From the NCBI GenBank assembly GCA_945971355.1, contig CAMFPD010000041.1, positions 1 through 14,241 of the forward strand: a DNA stretch of 14,241 bases, in the 5' to 3' direction. Under the pieces are notes generated by a model. It was not told the origin of the DNA and did not search any database. It worked only from the letters and a program-made list of their open reading frames with translations. Below, piece after piece: positions 6,221-13,964 of this stretch. Source of the stretch: an uncultured Lachnobacterium sp. (lineage in GTDB: Bacteria; Bacillota; Clostridia; Lachnospirales; Lachnospiraceae). The position numbers were made by a program, and so were the translations under genes. How positions within the stretch are numbered: the stretch's first letter is position 1; each line of letters begins with the position of its first letter.

Positions 6221-8926
6221 ATGTCAGCAGCGATGTTTATAGGTTTTGGGATATTACTCATGGCGATTTTTTGCTTGCTCATGGGAATATTCATGTTATT
6301 AAAGGTTAATATGCAGGTTAGTGAAAAGCGTATCATGTTTGGCCTTACAGTTTTTTCTTATTTGTGGTGTTCGGGATATGGAATTATGAACCTGTCTGAA
6401 TCCTACCATCATGCATATCTTGGTAGAACAATTGGATTAATAGGAGTTTATCTTTTCTGTGTTACAATCGTTCGTTTTCTTGCATTTTTCTGTGGAACAA
6501 ATTCCAGGTTTACGAGGATGTTTACGGTTGTGGATTCTGTGTGGGCTGTAGTTTGTATCTGCCTTATGGCAAGACCAGAGGCGGTTGAGTTTGTTAAAAC
6601 AGATTATGGAACAGCATTCTATTCAAGGTTTGATGTATACAGATTGATAGCACTGGCATTTATCATAACCAATATCGCTGTTGGCTATTTCCATATAAAA
6701 AAGGGAACCAAAATAGTGAAATACAAGCGAGATAAGAAAATAATGGATATCCTGTCTGTAATGGGTATCATCTTGATTCTTTCCTCGTTTTTAGATGGAA
6801 TTTTGCCAAGCTTTAATGTGACATCCTTCCCAGCAAGCTGCTTTGGTGTATTTGCAGCAATGGGAATGCTTTATTTTATGGGATTGTCGATGAATGCATT
6901 TTCTATAACCAAGAATAATGTGTCGAAGTATATTTTTGAAAATGTTGGTACACCTGTTCTTATTTTAAATGAGAATATGGATATTGTAATGGCAAATGAA
7001 AGCGCAGATAAATTTTTCGATATAAAGACTAATGAAGCAAATGTTAAATTCTATGATTTATTTGAAATGTCAAAAAGCGATGCTTCTACATATATTCAGA
7101 ATGTAAGCAGTGGTTTGAATCATGATTCATGCAGATTGATTGCAAAAGCAAATCATGCAGTGTGTGAGCTTTCAACAAATGCCGTTTTGGATGAATTTGG
7201 GGAGCCAACCTGTATCGTAGTCTTTGTTAACGATATGACAAAAGAATACGAGCTGATTGAAAAGTTAAAGAATAAAAAATCTGTTCTGGAGGAGAAGCTT
7301 GAAGAGAAAAGCCGTCAGATGCAGTCTATTACTCTTCAGGCAATTACTGCAATAGCAAATTTTATTGACTCAAAGGAACAGTATACTTTGGGACATTCCA
7401 CAAGAGTTGCGCAGTATGCAAAGCAAATCGCCAAGGAACTTGGATGGACTGAGGAAGAGTGTGCCAATGTATATTATGTAGGACTTTTGCATGATATTGG
7501 AAAAATCGGTGTTTCTCATGAAATTTTGAATAAGCCTTCCAAGCTGACAGATGAGGAGTATGAAATTATGAAGACTCATTCTGTTATCGGCGGAGATATA
7601 TTGAAAGACATTAAAACACTTGATAATGCAAGTGTTGGAGCATTTTGTCATCATGAGAGATATGATGGAAAGGGATACCCAAGGGGACTTAAGGGGGATG
7701 AGATACCACTTATAGCCAGAGTTATTGGAATTGCCGATGCTTTTGACGCAATGACAAGTAATCGCCGATATAGAAAGCATCTGGAAATGGATGTGGTGCG
7801 TGAGGAGATTAGTAAAAACGCTGGTAAGCAGTTTGATCCTTATATAACTTCTGTTGTACTTCGAATGATGGATGAAGGCAGATTCAAGGTTATTGATGGT
7901 GCTCAGGAGATAACGGAAGAGCATGGTATCCTTATGGACGGAAATATTCTTATTTCCAGACTGTTTGGTGAGGAAATGAAAAATGCAAGATATGAGATTT
8001 CCAACGATTATTTGACTCAAGTTTGGGACAAGAGTACCGGAGAGAGAAAAATTTCTGAATATCTCAAAATGGGAGACGGATGTCTCATGATAATTGACCT
8101 TGATGATTTTAGGTCTATCAATGAGGATTACGGTCATCTGAAAGGTGATTATGCATTGAAGCTTGTGGCAGATGTTTTGAGTGCTCATGCACAGGATGAG
8201 TTCCTTTGCCGTTTGGGTGGGGACAAGTTTATGCTTTTTGTAAGAGATATAACATCTGCTGATGAAGCTAAGAAGATGTTAGATGCTATTATTTATACAT
8301 ATAATTGTAAGTCAGAGGAAGTAGATATTCTCTCACATACATCATTGTCGATTGGTGTTGCTTTGTCGGTAAAGGATGGTCGTGATTATGAGGAATTGTA
8401 CCAGTGTGCGGATAGAGCTTTGTATTATGTAAAACAAAACGGTAAGCATGGTTACAGTTTCCACAAGCGAGTGGATAGAGCTTTTGAGAATGATGAGAAT
8501 CTTCTCAACCTTAATCGCCTTGTAACCTCATTAAGAAATCACACAGATTACTCAGGTGCATACAAGGTGGAATATCAGAGATTTTTCAGTGTACATGAGT
8601 TTATCGAGAAGTATGCATCGAGAAATCATCAGAGTGTTCAGCTTGTACTAATTACAATAGATTACAATAAATCCATTGAAACAGACATTAGTGACAGGAC
8701 AAGAATTATTGATGACTTGGAATTCACTGTGACAAACGCACTCAGAGGTGTTGATGTATGTACAAGGTTTTCAAATGCACAGCTTCTTGTCACACTGGTT
8801 GATACAAATGCAAGCAATGTAAATCTTGTTATGAGACGAATAATGAGTAGTTTCTACAAGATACACAGACCTGAGGATATAGTTATTCAGTTTGAGTCAG
8901 AGGACATAAGTATAAAGAGTTCATAG
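6221..8926 (+). CDS. Membrane PAS/HD-GYP protein with degenerate GGDEF domain(s)
   Basis: This 901-residue signalling protein probably senses a membrane or cytoplasmic cue and hydrolyses c-di-GMP. Residues 1-230 hold about seven hydrophobic spans, like 7TM sensor modules. Residues 237-345 are a PAS-like domain (NVGTPVLILNENMDIVMANE). A charged coiled coil spans about 345-370. The HD-GYP domain (370-555) has H424-D425 in LLHDIGKIG, then HHERYDGKGYP (477-487) and ADAFDAMTSNRRYR, so its metal and GYP motifs are intact. A GGDEF domain (590-745) carries GGDKF at 666-670 and no RxxD inhibitory site, so cyclase activity is unlikely. Residues 765-890 resemble a further GGDEF fold without the signature. 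The start has AAGGGAG about 12 bases upstream. Some HD-GYP relatives act on cGAMP instead of c-di-GMP. Confidence 0.9.
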   Translation: MSAAMFIGFGILLMAIFCLLMGIFMLLKVNMQVSEKRIMFGLTVFSYLWCSGYGIMNLSESYHHAYLGRTIGLIGVYLFCVTIVRFLAFFCGTNSRFTRMFTVVDSVWAVVCICLMARPEAVEFVKTDYGTAFYSRFDVYRLIALAFIITNIAVGYFHIKKGTKIVKYKRDKKIMDILSVMGIILILSSFLDGILPSFNVTSFPASCFGVFAAMGMLYFMGLSMNAFSITKNNVSKYIFENVGTPVLILNENMDIVMANESADKFFDIKTNEANVKFYDLFEMSKSDASTYIQNVSSGLNHDSCRLIAKANHAVCELSTNAVLDEFGEPTCIVVFVNDMTKEYELIEKLKNKKSVLEEKLEEKSRQMQSITLQAITAIANFIDSKEQYTLGHSTRVAQYAKQIAKELGWTEEECANVYYVGLLHDIGKIGVSHEILNKPSKLTDEEYEIMKTHSVIGGDILKDIKTLDNASVGAFCHHERYDGKGYPRGLKGDEIPLIARVIGIADAFDAMTSNRRYRKHLEMDVVREEISKNAGKQFDPYITSVVLRMMDEGRFKVIDGAQEITEEHGILMDGNILISRLFGEEMKNARYEISNDYLTQVWDKSTGERKISEYLKMGDGCLMIIDLDDFRSINEDYGHLKGDYALKLVADVLSAHAQDEFLCRLGGDKFMLFVRDITSADEAKKMLDAIIYTYNCKSEEVDILSHTSLSIGVALSVKDGRDYEELYQCADRALYYVKQNGKHGYSFHKRVDRAFENDENLLNLNRLVTSLRNHTDYSGAYKVEYQRFFSVHEFIEKYASRNHQSVQLVLITIDYNKSIETDISDRTRIIDDLEFTVTNALRGVDVCTRFSNAQLLVTLVDTNASNVNLVMRRIMSSFYKIHRPEDIVIQFESEDISIKSS

Positions 8927-8960
8927 GATTCTAAAGAAACAAAAGGAGAAGGAGCCTTAT

Positions 8961-8993
8961 ATGGAAAAGAAACCAGCCCTCAAAACTAAATAG
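8961..8993 (+). other. 10-codon ORF with a strong ribosome binding site
   Basis: AAAAGGAGAAGGAG at 8941-8954 precedes ATG by a usual distance, then MEKKPALKTK and a TAG stop that overlaps the 3' end of the opposing protease gene. It follows the signalling gene by only 34 bases. It looks like the preserved start of a gene whose remainder was lost when the protease gene came to lie there. A real micropeptide is possible but unsupported. Confidence 0.35.
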
Positions 8994-9825
8994 TCTTTTG
9001 GTTTCCGATATGCAACAAAATAAATCCAAGTATAAGCGCTGCAAACATAAAAATGAAAGTAAAAACAGCCGCTATTGTAGATATCTCATCAGGCATGAGA
9101 CCGGATAATACGGTTCCCCAGAAATTAAATAGCATATGGAAAAGTATTGAGTAATGTATTTTGCCACAATGTTCACAGATATATCCAAGAATTAATCCCA
9201 GAACAAAGGCGTATATTCCCTGAATCCAATTCATATGATATACGCCGAATAAAAAGGCCTGCAATATGTTTGCCAACCAGAATGGTACAGCAACCTTTGC
9301 AAGGTTCATAGTTACACCTCTGAATATTATCTCCTCACATATAGGGGCGAAAATTACAGAATACAGAAATAGAACAACAGTAACACCATACTCAAAACCG
9401 GCAGCATCTAACAACTCCTCGTATTGTTCAAACCATTCTGGAACAATAACTCCTGTGATGTTTGTTATATATGCGCTTAGGAATTGAGCACCAGGAACAA
9501 GAAGGATTATGCCTGATAGCTTATAAAAATTGAAATTATTTTTAAAGTCAAATCTAAATTCACCGCCAAGTTTGATGTAATACCAGAGACCAAAGCTGCA
9601 TATGACTATGATTGAATAAATAATCATAATAAAGTTTGCAAAATTGTAATCGCTAAACATTCCGTATACATCATTTATTGAGTTTATTATTCCACCGTAA
9701 TTTATATTGTAAAAAAAATCGGTGACGAATGATACTCCAAAGACAAAAAATATGGCAAAAATTTGTATTACTTCAACTAGAAGTAAGGGAACAAATGCCA
9801 AAAAAAAGTAACCAGTTTTTCTCAT
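8986..9825 (-). CDS. CPBP family intramembrane metalloprotease
   Basis: This 279-residue membrane protein of the CPBP (Abi/Rce1-like) family has about eight hydrophobic spans. The three family motifs are present: EEIIFRG with E164, E165 and R169; FGVYH with F193 and H197; and HMLFN with H230 and N234. These residues form the active site of Rce1-type glutamate endopeptidases. Bacterial members include bacteriocin self-immunity and processing proteins, but no bacteriocin gene lies nearby, so the role is open. AGGAGA lies 6 bases before the start codon. It has its own strong promoter (9933-9960) and a leader inverted repeat (9870-9896). It converges with the c-di-GMP signalling gene, and no clear terminator lies between them. 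Confidence 0.93.
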   Translation of the reverse strand: MRKTGYFFLAFVPLLLVEVIQIFAIFFVFGVSFVTDFFYNINYGGIINSINDVYGMFSDYNFANFIMIIYSIIVICSFGLWYYIKLGGEFRFDFKNNFNFYKLSGIILLVPGAQFLSAYITNITGVIVPEWFEQYEELLDAAGFEYGVTVVLFLYSVIFAPICEEIIFRGVTMNLAKVAVPFWLANILQAFLFGVYHMNWIQGIYAFVLGLILGYICEHCGKIHYSILFHMLFNFWGTVLSGLMPDEISTIAAVFTFIFMFAALILGFILLHIGNQKTI

Positions 9826-9869
9826 TTATATCTCCTAAGCTTGTTCATTTATATGGCGAATTTCATCCG

Positions 9870-9896
9870 TGATTGATATTCACCGCTTATCAATCA
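9870..9896 (-). promoter_or_regulatory. 9-bp inverted repeat in the CPBP leader
   Basis: TGATTGATA and TATCAATCA are perfect inverted copies separated by 9 bases. They lie between the protease promoter and its start codon, so the repeat would be transcribed about 30-57 bases after the predicted start site. It could be a repressor operator or an mRNA hairpin. There is no T-run after it, so it is not a terminator. Confidence 0.5.
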
Positions 9897-9932
9897 TTAA
9901 AGCACGTTGACTCACTAACACTCATATTGTAG

Positions 9933-9960
9933 ATTATAGCATAACAAGTCTGTAATGCAA
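9933..9960 (-). promoter_or_regulatory. Promoter of the CPBP protease gene
   Basis: On the minus strand, TTGCAT (9955-9960) and TATAAT (9933-9938) are separated by 16 bases, a good match to the vegetative sigma consensus. Transcription would start near 9926, giving a leader of about 100 bases. Confidence 0.7.
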
Positions 9961-9968
9961 GAAATCTG

Positions 9969-9997
9969 TTTACTTCACGACTTTAATATGCTAAAAT
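9969..9997 (+). promoter_or_regulatory. Promoter of the TrpR-like gene
   Basis: TTTACT (9969-9974) and TAAAAT (9992-9997) with a 17-base spacer precede the start codon by about 40 bases. It lies back to back with the protease promoter at 9933-9960, only about 10 bases between the two -35 boxes, so the two could influence one another. Confidence 0.65.
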
Positions 9998-10035
9998 AAT
10001 TAAAGCTAATACTCAATGGAAAGAGGTACGTATAG

Positions 10036-10332
10036 ATGAGCAAAAATCTAAGAACAGAGGCGGTTGACCATTTATTTGATGCTATACTTTGTCTTGAGAA
10101 CAGAGAAGAGTGTTATACTTTTTTTGAGGATGTTTGTACAGTAAATGAATTGCTATCATTGTCACAGCGATTTGAGGTGGCAAAGATGCTCAGGGAACAG
10201 AAAACCTATCTTGACATAGCAGAGAAAACTGGTGCAAGCACTGCTACAATAAGCAGGGTAAACCGTTCGTTGAACTATGGAAATGATGGATATGATATGG
10301 TATTTGCCAGAATGAATGGTGAAGAAAAATAA
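10036..10332 (+). CDS. YerC/YecD family TrpR-related regulator
   Basis: This 98-residue protein belongs to the Trp repressor superfamily, YerC/YecD branch. The N-terminal helices (LRTEAVDHLFDAILCLENREECYTFFEDVCTV) are followed by LSLSQRFEVAKMLREQKTYLDIAEKTGASTATISRVNRSL at about residues 40-80, which holds the helix-turn-helix. The length is typical. Tryptophan binding has not been shown for this branch and its target genes are not clear. In Bacillus subtilis yerC lies close to pcrB-pcrA, and here pcrA is two genes away, a partly conserved arrangement. AGAGG lies about 10 bases before the start. It is a single-gene unit with its own promoter and a strong terminator directly after the stop. 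Confidence 0.9.
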   Translation: MSKNLRTEAVDHLFDAILCLENREECYTFFEDVCTVNELLSLSQRFEVAKMLREQKTYLDIAEKTGASTATISRVNRSLNYGNDGYDMVFARMNGEEK

Positions 10333-10333
10333 A

Positions 10334-10364
10334 ATGGCGCAAGCATTAGCTTGCGCTATATTTT
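10334..10364 (+). terminator. Terminator of the TrpR-like gene
   Basis: A perfect 8-bp stem GCGCAAGC/GCTTGCGC (10337-10344 with 10349-10356), extended by weaker pairs, has an ATTA loop and begins right after the stop codon. TATATTTTA follows. It also faces the end of the converging DUF1836 gene and may act in both directions. Confidence 0.85.
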
Positions 10365-10386
10365 ACTGTATAGGAAATTGTTGCGT

Positions 10387-11010
10387 TTAAGAGTTACTGT
10401 TTTCACTTTCATTTTCATTCTTTTTAGCTGTAAGCTTGTCAATTGTGTGCTCGATTATCATTTTTTTCACATACACATCGTAGCTTAACATACAGATAAA
10501 ACTGAAGGCGTGGAGAAAATCCTGATCTTCCTCATCGAAATCCTTGAAGGTGTTATTTGCAATAGTATATTTCTTGCCTAAATCCTTGAGGATTTTTTCA
10601 GATTCATCCTTTTCTAATGTGAAAACCTCGTTGTATACATCAAGCATATTAAATCCGTCTTTATTTCCAAAATATTTTTCAGTTAGGGGATTTAAGATTG
10701 ACTGAATATCGCTTATACTAAGTATGTTCTTGAAATAGTAAATAAAAATTAAAGTGAGAACATGCTCCTTGGAATATTTCTTCTTTTCCGGAGGTGGAAG
10801 AAGATTATTCTTGGCATAATTGTTTATCATGGTTTTTGTCAGGATTTTATCTGAGTCATGGCGCTTGCATGCGGCAAGCTGTTCATCCATGAAAGTTGTA
10901 ATCTGATCCATGTATAAATCTATCGATGGAATATCAACAGACTTGACGTAGCCTATTGATTTAAGGGTTTTGAGTAGTTCTTCTAAAAAGTCATGTACGT
11001 TCTGTTCCAT
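10387..11010 (-). CDS. DUF1836 domain-containing protein
   Basis: This 207-residue protein matches DUF1836 (PF08876), a Firmicutes family of unknown function. Recognisable parts are IPSIDLYMDQITTFMDEQL (about 28-46), LTKTMINNYAKNNLLPPPEKKKYSKEH (about 57-83) and LIFIYYFKNILSISDIQSIL (about 87-106). The segment TKTMINNYAKNNLLPPPEKKKYS resembles the start of MerR-like winged helix domains, so DNA binding is a reasonable guess. The C-terminus is charged and ends in a Glu/Asn/Ser tail. GAGGTGAT precedes the ATG. It has a near-consensus promoter at 11028-11056 and is transcribed divergently from pcrA. Expression of the two could be linked, but nothing shows this directly. Confidence 0.9.
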   Translation of the reverse strand: MEQNVHDFLEELLKTLKSIGYVKSVDIPSIDLYMDQITTFMDEQLAACKRHDSDKILTKTMINNYAKNNLLPPPEKKKYSKEHVLTLIFIYYFKNILSISDIQSILNPLTEKYFGNKDGFNMLDVYNEVFTLEKDESEKILKDLGKKYTIANNTFKDFDEEDQDFLHAFSFICMLSYDVYVKKMIIEHTIDKLTAKKNENESENSNS

Positions 11011-11027
11011 TTTATCACCTCTGCCTT

Positions 11028-11056
11028 ATTATATAGTAATAAAAACTAGATGACAA
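11028..11056 (-). promoter_or_regulatory. Promoter of the DUF1836 gene
   Basis: On the minus strand, TTGTCA (11051-11056) and TATAAT (11028-11033) are 17 bases apart, close to the sigma-A consensus. The -35 box lies only 18 bases before the pcrA ribosome binding site on the other strand, so the promoter sits inside the pcrA leader. No convincing pcrA promoter was found in this spacer. Confidence 0.8.
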
Positions 11057-11073
11057 CATTTTTTTGATATATC

Positions 11074-11080
11074 AGGAGGT
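11074..11080 (+). promoter_or_regulatory. Ribosome binding site fixing the pcrA start
   Basis: A full AGGAGGT lies 4 bases before ATG at 11085. It excludes the in-frame TTG at 11064, because that codon lies upstream of the site. Confidence 0.85.
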
Positions 11081-11084
11081 ATTA

Positions 11085-13370
11085 ATGAATTTAGATATGT
11101 TAAACAATGAGCAGAGAGAGGCGGTGCTTCATACAGAGGGACCACTTCTTATACTTGCAGGTGCAGGAAGTGGTAAGACTAGGGTTCTTACACACCGTAC
11201 TGCATATCTTATAGATGAGTGTGGTGTAAACCCATACAATATTATGGCAATAACTTTCACCAATAAGGCGGCTGGAGAGATGCGTGAGAGAATTGATGAT
11301 ATGGTGGGCTATGGCTCAGAAAGTATATGGGTATCAACTTTCCATTCAACCTGTGTCAGAATTTTGAGAAGGTATATAGACAGACTTGGATATGATACAA
11401 ATTTCACAATCTATGATGCAGATGACCAGAAAACTCTTATGAAGGATATATGTAAGCGGCTGGAAATTGATACAAAAATCTATAAAGAGAAAATGTTTTT
11501 GAGCGTTATTTCATCGGCAAAGGATGAGATGATTGGGCCAATTGAGTTTGAGAATAGAGCGGCAGGAGATTACACCAAGAGAAAACAGGCTCAAGTGTAC
11601 AAGGAATATCAGAATGCGCTGAAGCAAAATAATGCGCTGGATTTTGATGATTTGTTATTTAAGACAGTAGAACTGTTTAAACTGGACAAGGAAGTATTAA
11701 ATGCATATCAGGAGCGTTTTAGATACATAATGGTGGATGAGTATCAGGATACTAATACTGTTCAGTTTGAGTTAATCAGACTTCTTGCAATGAAGTACAA
11801 AAATCTCTGCGTGGTAGGTGATGATGACCAGTCCATATACAAGTTCAGAGGTGCAAATATTTACAATATATTGAATTTTGAAAAGCATTTCGAGGATGCA
11901 AAGGTCATAAAGCTGGAGCAAAACTATAGATCAACACAGAATATCCTCGATGCAGCCAACGCTGTTATAGCAAACAATGTGAGCAGAAAGGTGAAGAGCC
12001 TTTGGACTGCAAATGGGACAGGTGACAAGATAGATTTTGAACAGCTTGACAGTGGATACGAGGAAGCTGATTATGTGGCAAGGGATATTGCTGGAAAAAT
12101 AAGGAGAGGTGAATACACGTATAAGGATTGTGCAGTACTCTATAGAACAAATGCACAGTCACGTCTTTTCGAGGAAAAATTTATTAACATGAATATTCCA
12201 TACAAGATTGTAGGTGGCGTAAATTTCTATTCGAGAAAAGAAGTAAAGGATTTGCTGTCTTACCTTAAAACAATTGATAATGCCCGTGATGATCTGGCTG
12301 TCAGACGTATAATCAATGTTCCAAAAAGAGGAATAGGTGCTGCCAGCATATCCAAGGTGCAGATGTATGCGCAGGATAGAGGAATGTCTTTCTATTCAGC
12401 ACTCAGTATGGCAGCTGATGTACCGGGAATGGGAAAAGCAGAGGCAAAAATCAGACCGTTTGTTGAATTCATAGAATCCATGAAAGCAAAGGCAGCTATT
12501 GTGTCTGTATCAGAGCTTCTTGAAGAGATAATAGAAGAAACCGGATATGTGTCAGAACTAGAGGCTGAGGGAACAGATGAGGCACAGGCAAGAATTGAGA
12601 ATATCGACGAATTGATAAGTAAGGCAGTAGCCTATGAGGAGAGTACAGACGAGCCATCCTTGAATGGATTTTTAGAGGAGGTCTCTCTTGTTGCGGATAT
12701 AGATAATCTCGATGAAAACAGTGATTATGTTGTCCTTATGACTTTGCACAGTGCCAAGGGACTTGAGTTTCCTAATGTGTATCTGGCTGGAATGGAGGAT
12801 GGACTTTTCCCAAGCTATATGTCAATAACAAGTGACGATGCCAATTCAGAGATAGAGGAAGAGAGAAGACTTGCTTATGTAGGAATTACAAGAGCGAAGG
12901 AGCATCTTACCATAACATCAGCCAGAATGAGGATGATTAGAGGGCAGACACAGTATGGCAAGGTATCACGCTTTGTTAAGGAGATTCCAAATGAGCTTCT
13001 AAAGGGAGAAATATATGAGCCGAAGGGAAGGGATGATGACCTAACTAAGGCTAGTACATACCAGAAAGCAAAGGCCGCTTTCAAGACAACTCCTACATAT
13101 GGAACAGAGTATGCAACTTCATTTAACACAAAGAAAACCAAACCACCTGTATACACACCGGTTTCCAATCAGAAATCCTTTTCCAGTGAGGCAACTTCAG
13201 GCACAAGCTTAAGCTATGTCGTGGGGGATAGAGTGCGCCACATAAAATTTGGTGACGGAGAGGTTATGGCCATTGTGGAAGGTGGAAGAGATTTTGAAGT
13301 GACAGTTGATTTTGATAAGGTTGGAACAAAAAAAATGTTTGCTTCTTTTGCCAAACTTAAAAAAATATAA
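11085..13370 (+). CDS. pcrA: ATP-dependent DNA helicase PcrA (UvrD/Rep family)
   Basis: This 761-residue superfamily 1A helicase translocates 3' to 5' on single-stranded DNA in repair, rolling-circle replication and clearing of RNA polymerase or RecA. In order: Q motif LNNEQREAV (6-14); Walker A AGAGSGKT (25-32); motif Ia ITFTNKAAGEM (56-66); motif Ic STFHSTC; DEYQDTN (218-224); motif III GDDDQSIYKFRG (245-256); LEQNYRST (277-284); motif V TLHSAKGLEFPNVYL near 552; motif VI RRLAYVGITRAKE near 592. A C-terminal Tudor-like domain (GDRVRHIKFGDGEVMAI, about 711-759) is the PcrA/UvrD part known to contact RNA polymerase. All catalytic motifs are intact and the length is normal. It stands divergent from DUF1836, without pcrB or ligA beside it. 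Confidence 0.97.
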   Translation: MNLDMLNNEQREAVLHTEGPLLILAGAGSGKTRVLTHRTAYLIDECGVNPYNIMAITFTNKAAGEMRERIDDMVGYGSESIWVSTFHSTCVRILRRYIDRLGYDTNFTIYDADDQKTLMKDICKRLEIDTKIYKEKMFLSVISSAKDEMIGPIEFENRAAGDYTKRKQAQVYKEYQNALKQNNALDFDDLLFKTVELFKLDKEVLNAYQERFRYIMVDEYQDTNTVQFELIRLLAMKYKNLCVVGDDDQSIYKFRGANIYNILNFEKHFEDAKVIKLEQNYRSTQNILDAANAVIANNVSRKVKSLWTANGTGDKIDFEQLDSGYEEADYVARDIAGKIRRGEYTYKDCAVLYRTNAQSRLFEEKFINMNIPYKIVGGVNFYSRKEVKDLLSYLKTIDNARDDLAVRRIINVPKRGIGAASISKVQMYAQDRGMSFYSALSMAADVPGMGKAEAKIRPFVEFIESMKAKAAIVSVSELLEEIIEETGYVSELEAEGTDEAQARIENIDELISKAVAYEESTDEPSLNGFLEEVSLVADIDNLDENSDYVVLMTLHSAKGLEFPNVYLAGMEDGLFPSYMSITSDDANSEIEEERRLAYVGITRAKEHLTITSARMRMIRGQTQYGKVSRFVKEIPNELLKGEIYEPKGRDDDLTKASTYQKAKAAFKTTPTYGTEYATSFNTKKTKPPVYTPVSNQKSFSSEATSGTSLSYVVGDRVRHIKFGDGEVMAIVEGGRDFEVTVDFDKVGTKKMFASFAKLKKI

Positions 13371-13415
13371 AAAATATGAATCTTGTATTTTTTTATAGGA
13401 AAAAGGGGGAAAATA

Positions 13416-13424
13416 TGTTATAAT
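13416..13424 (+). promoter_or_regulatory. Extended -10 promoter of the acidic-tail gene
   Basis: TGTTATAAT is an extended -10 element (TGnTATAAT) lying 36 bases before the start codon. There is no good -35 box at the usual distance, which extended -10 promoters do not strictly need. Confidence 0.55.
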
Positions 13425-13460
13425 CATGTTAATTAATAATGTAAAGGAGTGGTATTTGAT

Positions 13461-13784
13461 ATGAATAAGGTTGAAGAACTTTTAAAAGATTCAAAAATTA
13501 ATGATGTTCTTGGTGTTGCTAAGTTAAATGAGCTTCTCAAAAAAGAAGAACAGAAGAAACCATCTAAGGCAGTTATTATTTTTGCAGTGATTGGTGTAAT
13601 AGTTGCAATTGCCGCTGCTGCATATGGAATATATCGATTCTTTACACCAGATTATCTCGATGATTTTGAGGATGATTTTGAAGATGACTTTGATGATGAC
13701 TTTTTCGAGGATGAGGATGATATTGAAATCGAGGAAGAGCCTGCAAAGAAGACAGAGCCAGTAAAGAAGACAGAGGAAGAGTAA
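13461..13784 (+). CDS. Single-pass membrane protein with acidic Asp/Glu/Phe tail
   Basis: This 107-residue protein is of unknown function. Residues 1-35 are charged and probably helical (MNKVEELLKDSKINDVLGVA, then KLNELLKKEEQKKPSK). Residues 37-57 form one hydrophobic span (VIIFAVIGVIVAIAAAAYGIY). From about residue 62 an acidic repeat (DYLDDFEDDFEDDFDDDFFEDEDD) leads to a Lys/Glu/Pro tail. The positive charge just before the span favours a cytoplasmic N-terminus, with the acidic tail outside. Similar short proteins appear common in Lachnospiraceae from memory, but no named domain is recognised. AAAGGAG (13443-13449) lies 11 bases before ATG; a GTG at 13449 overlaps that site and is unlikely to be the start. 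It has its own promoter and a strong terminator. Confidence 0.75.
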   Translation: MNKVEELLKDSKINDVLGVAKLNELLKKEEQKKPSKAVIIFAVIGVIVAIAAAAYGIYRFFTPDYLDDFEDDFEDDFDDDFFEDEDDIEIEEEPAKKTEPVKKTEEE

Positions 13785-13814
13785 TTTAAAGACTAAGTAA
13801 ACAGAACAATTATT

Positions 13815-13846
13815 AAAAGGGGTTACTGATTGTAACCTCTTTTTTT
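13815..13846 (+). terminator. Strong intrinsic terminator
   Basis: GGGGTTAC (13819-13826) pairs with GTAACCTC (13832-13839) around a TGATT loop, with flanking A-T pairs, followed by seven T residues (13840-13846). It ends the acidic-tail gene and isolates the rRNA methyltransferase gene. Confidence 0.92.
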
Positions 13847-13964
13847 CGCTGTGTTATGAATATGAACGGGATACACTGCATGAACCAAAATCTTATTTGG
13901 TCAGAAATAGAAACCACTTCTTAGTACAGGAATATATTTTTAGAACAGAACGGAGAGATTATAA

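Noticed and set aside
7370..8188. 272-codon minus-strand ORF inside the HD-GYP gene
   Set aside because: Despite its length it is the complement of well-conserved HD-GYP and GGDEF codons and shows no domain of its own.
13351..13396. AT-only inverted repeat after pcrA as a terminator
   Set aside because: The arms are only A/T runs (AAAAAATAT/ATTTTTTT) with no GC pairs, so a stable terminator hairpin is not supported.
12875..13427. Minus-strand ORFs over the end of pcrA
   Set aside because: They are antisense to the conserved helicase C-terminus and lack start signals.
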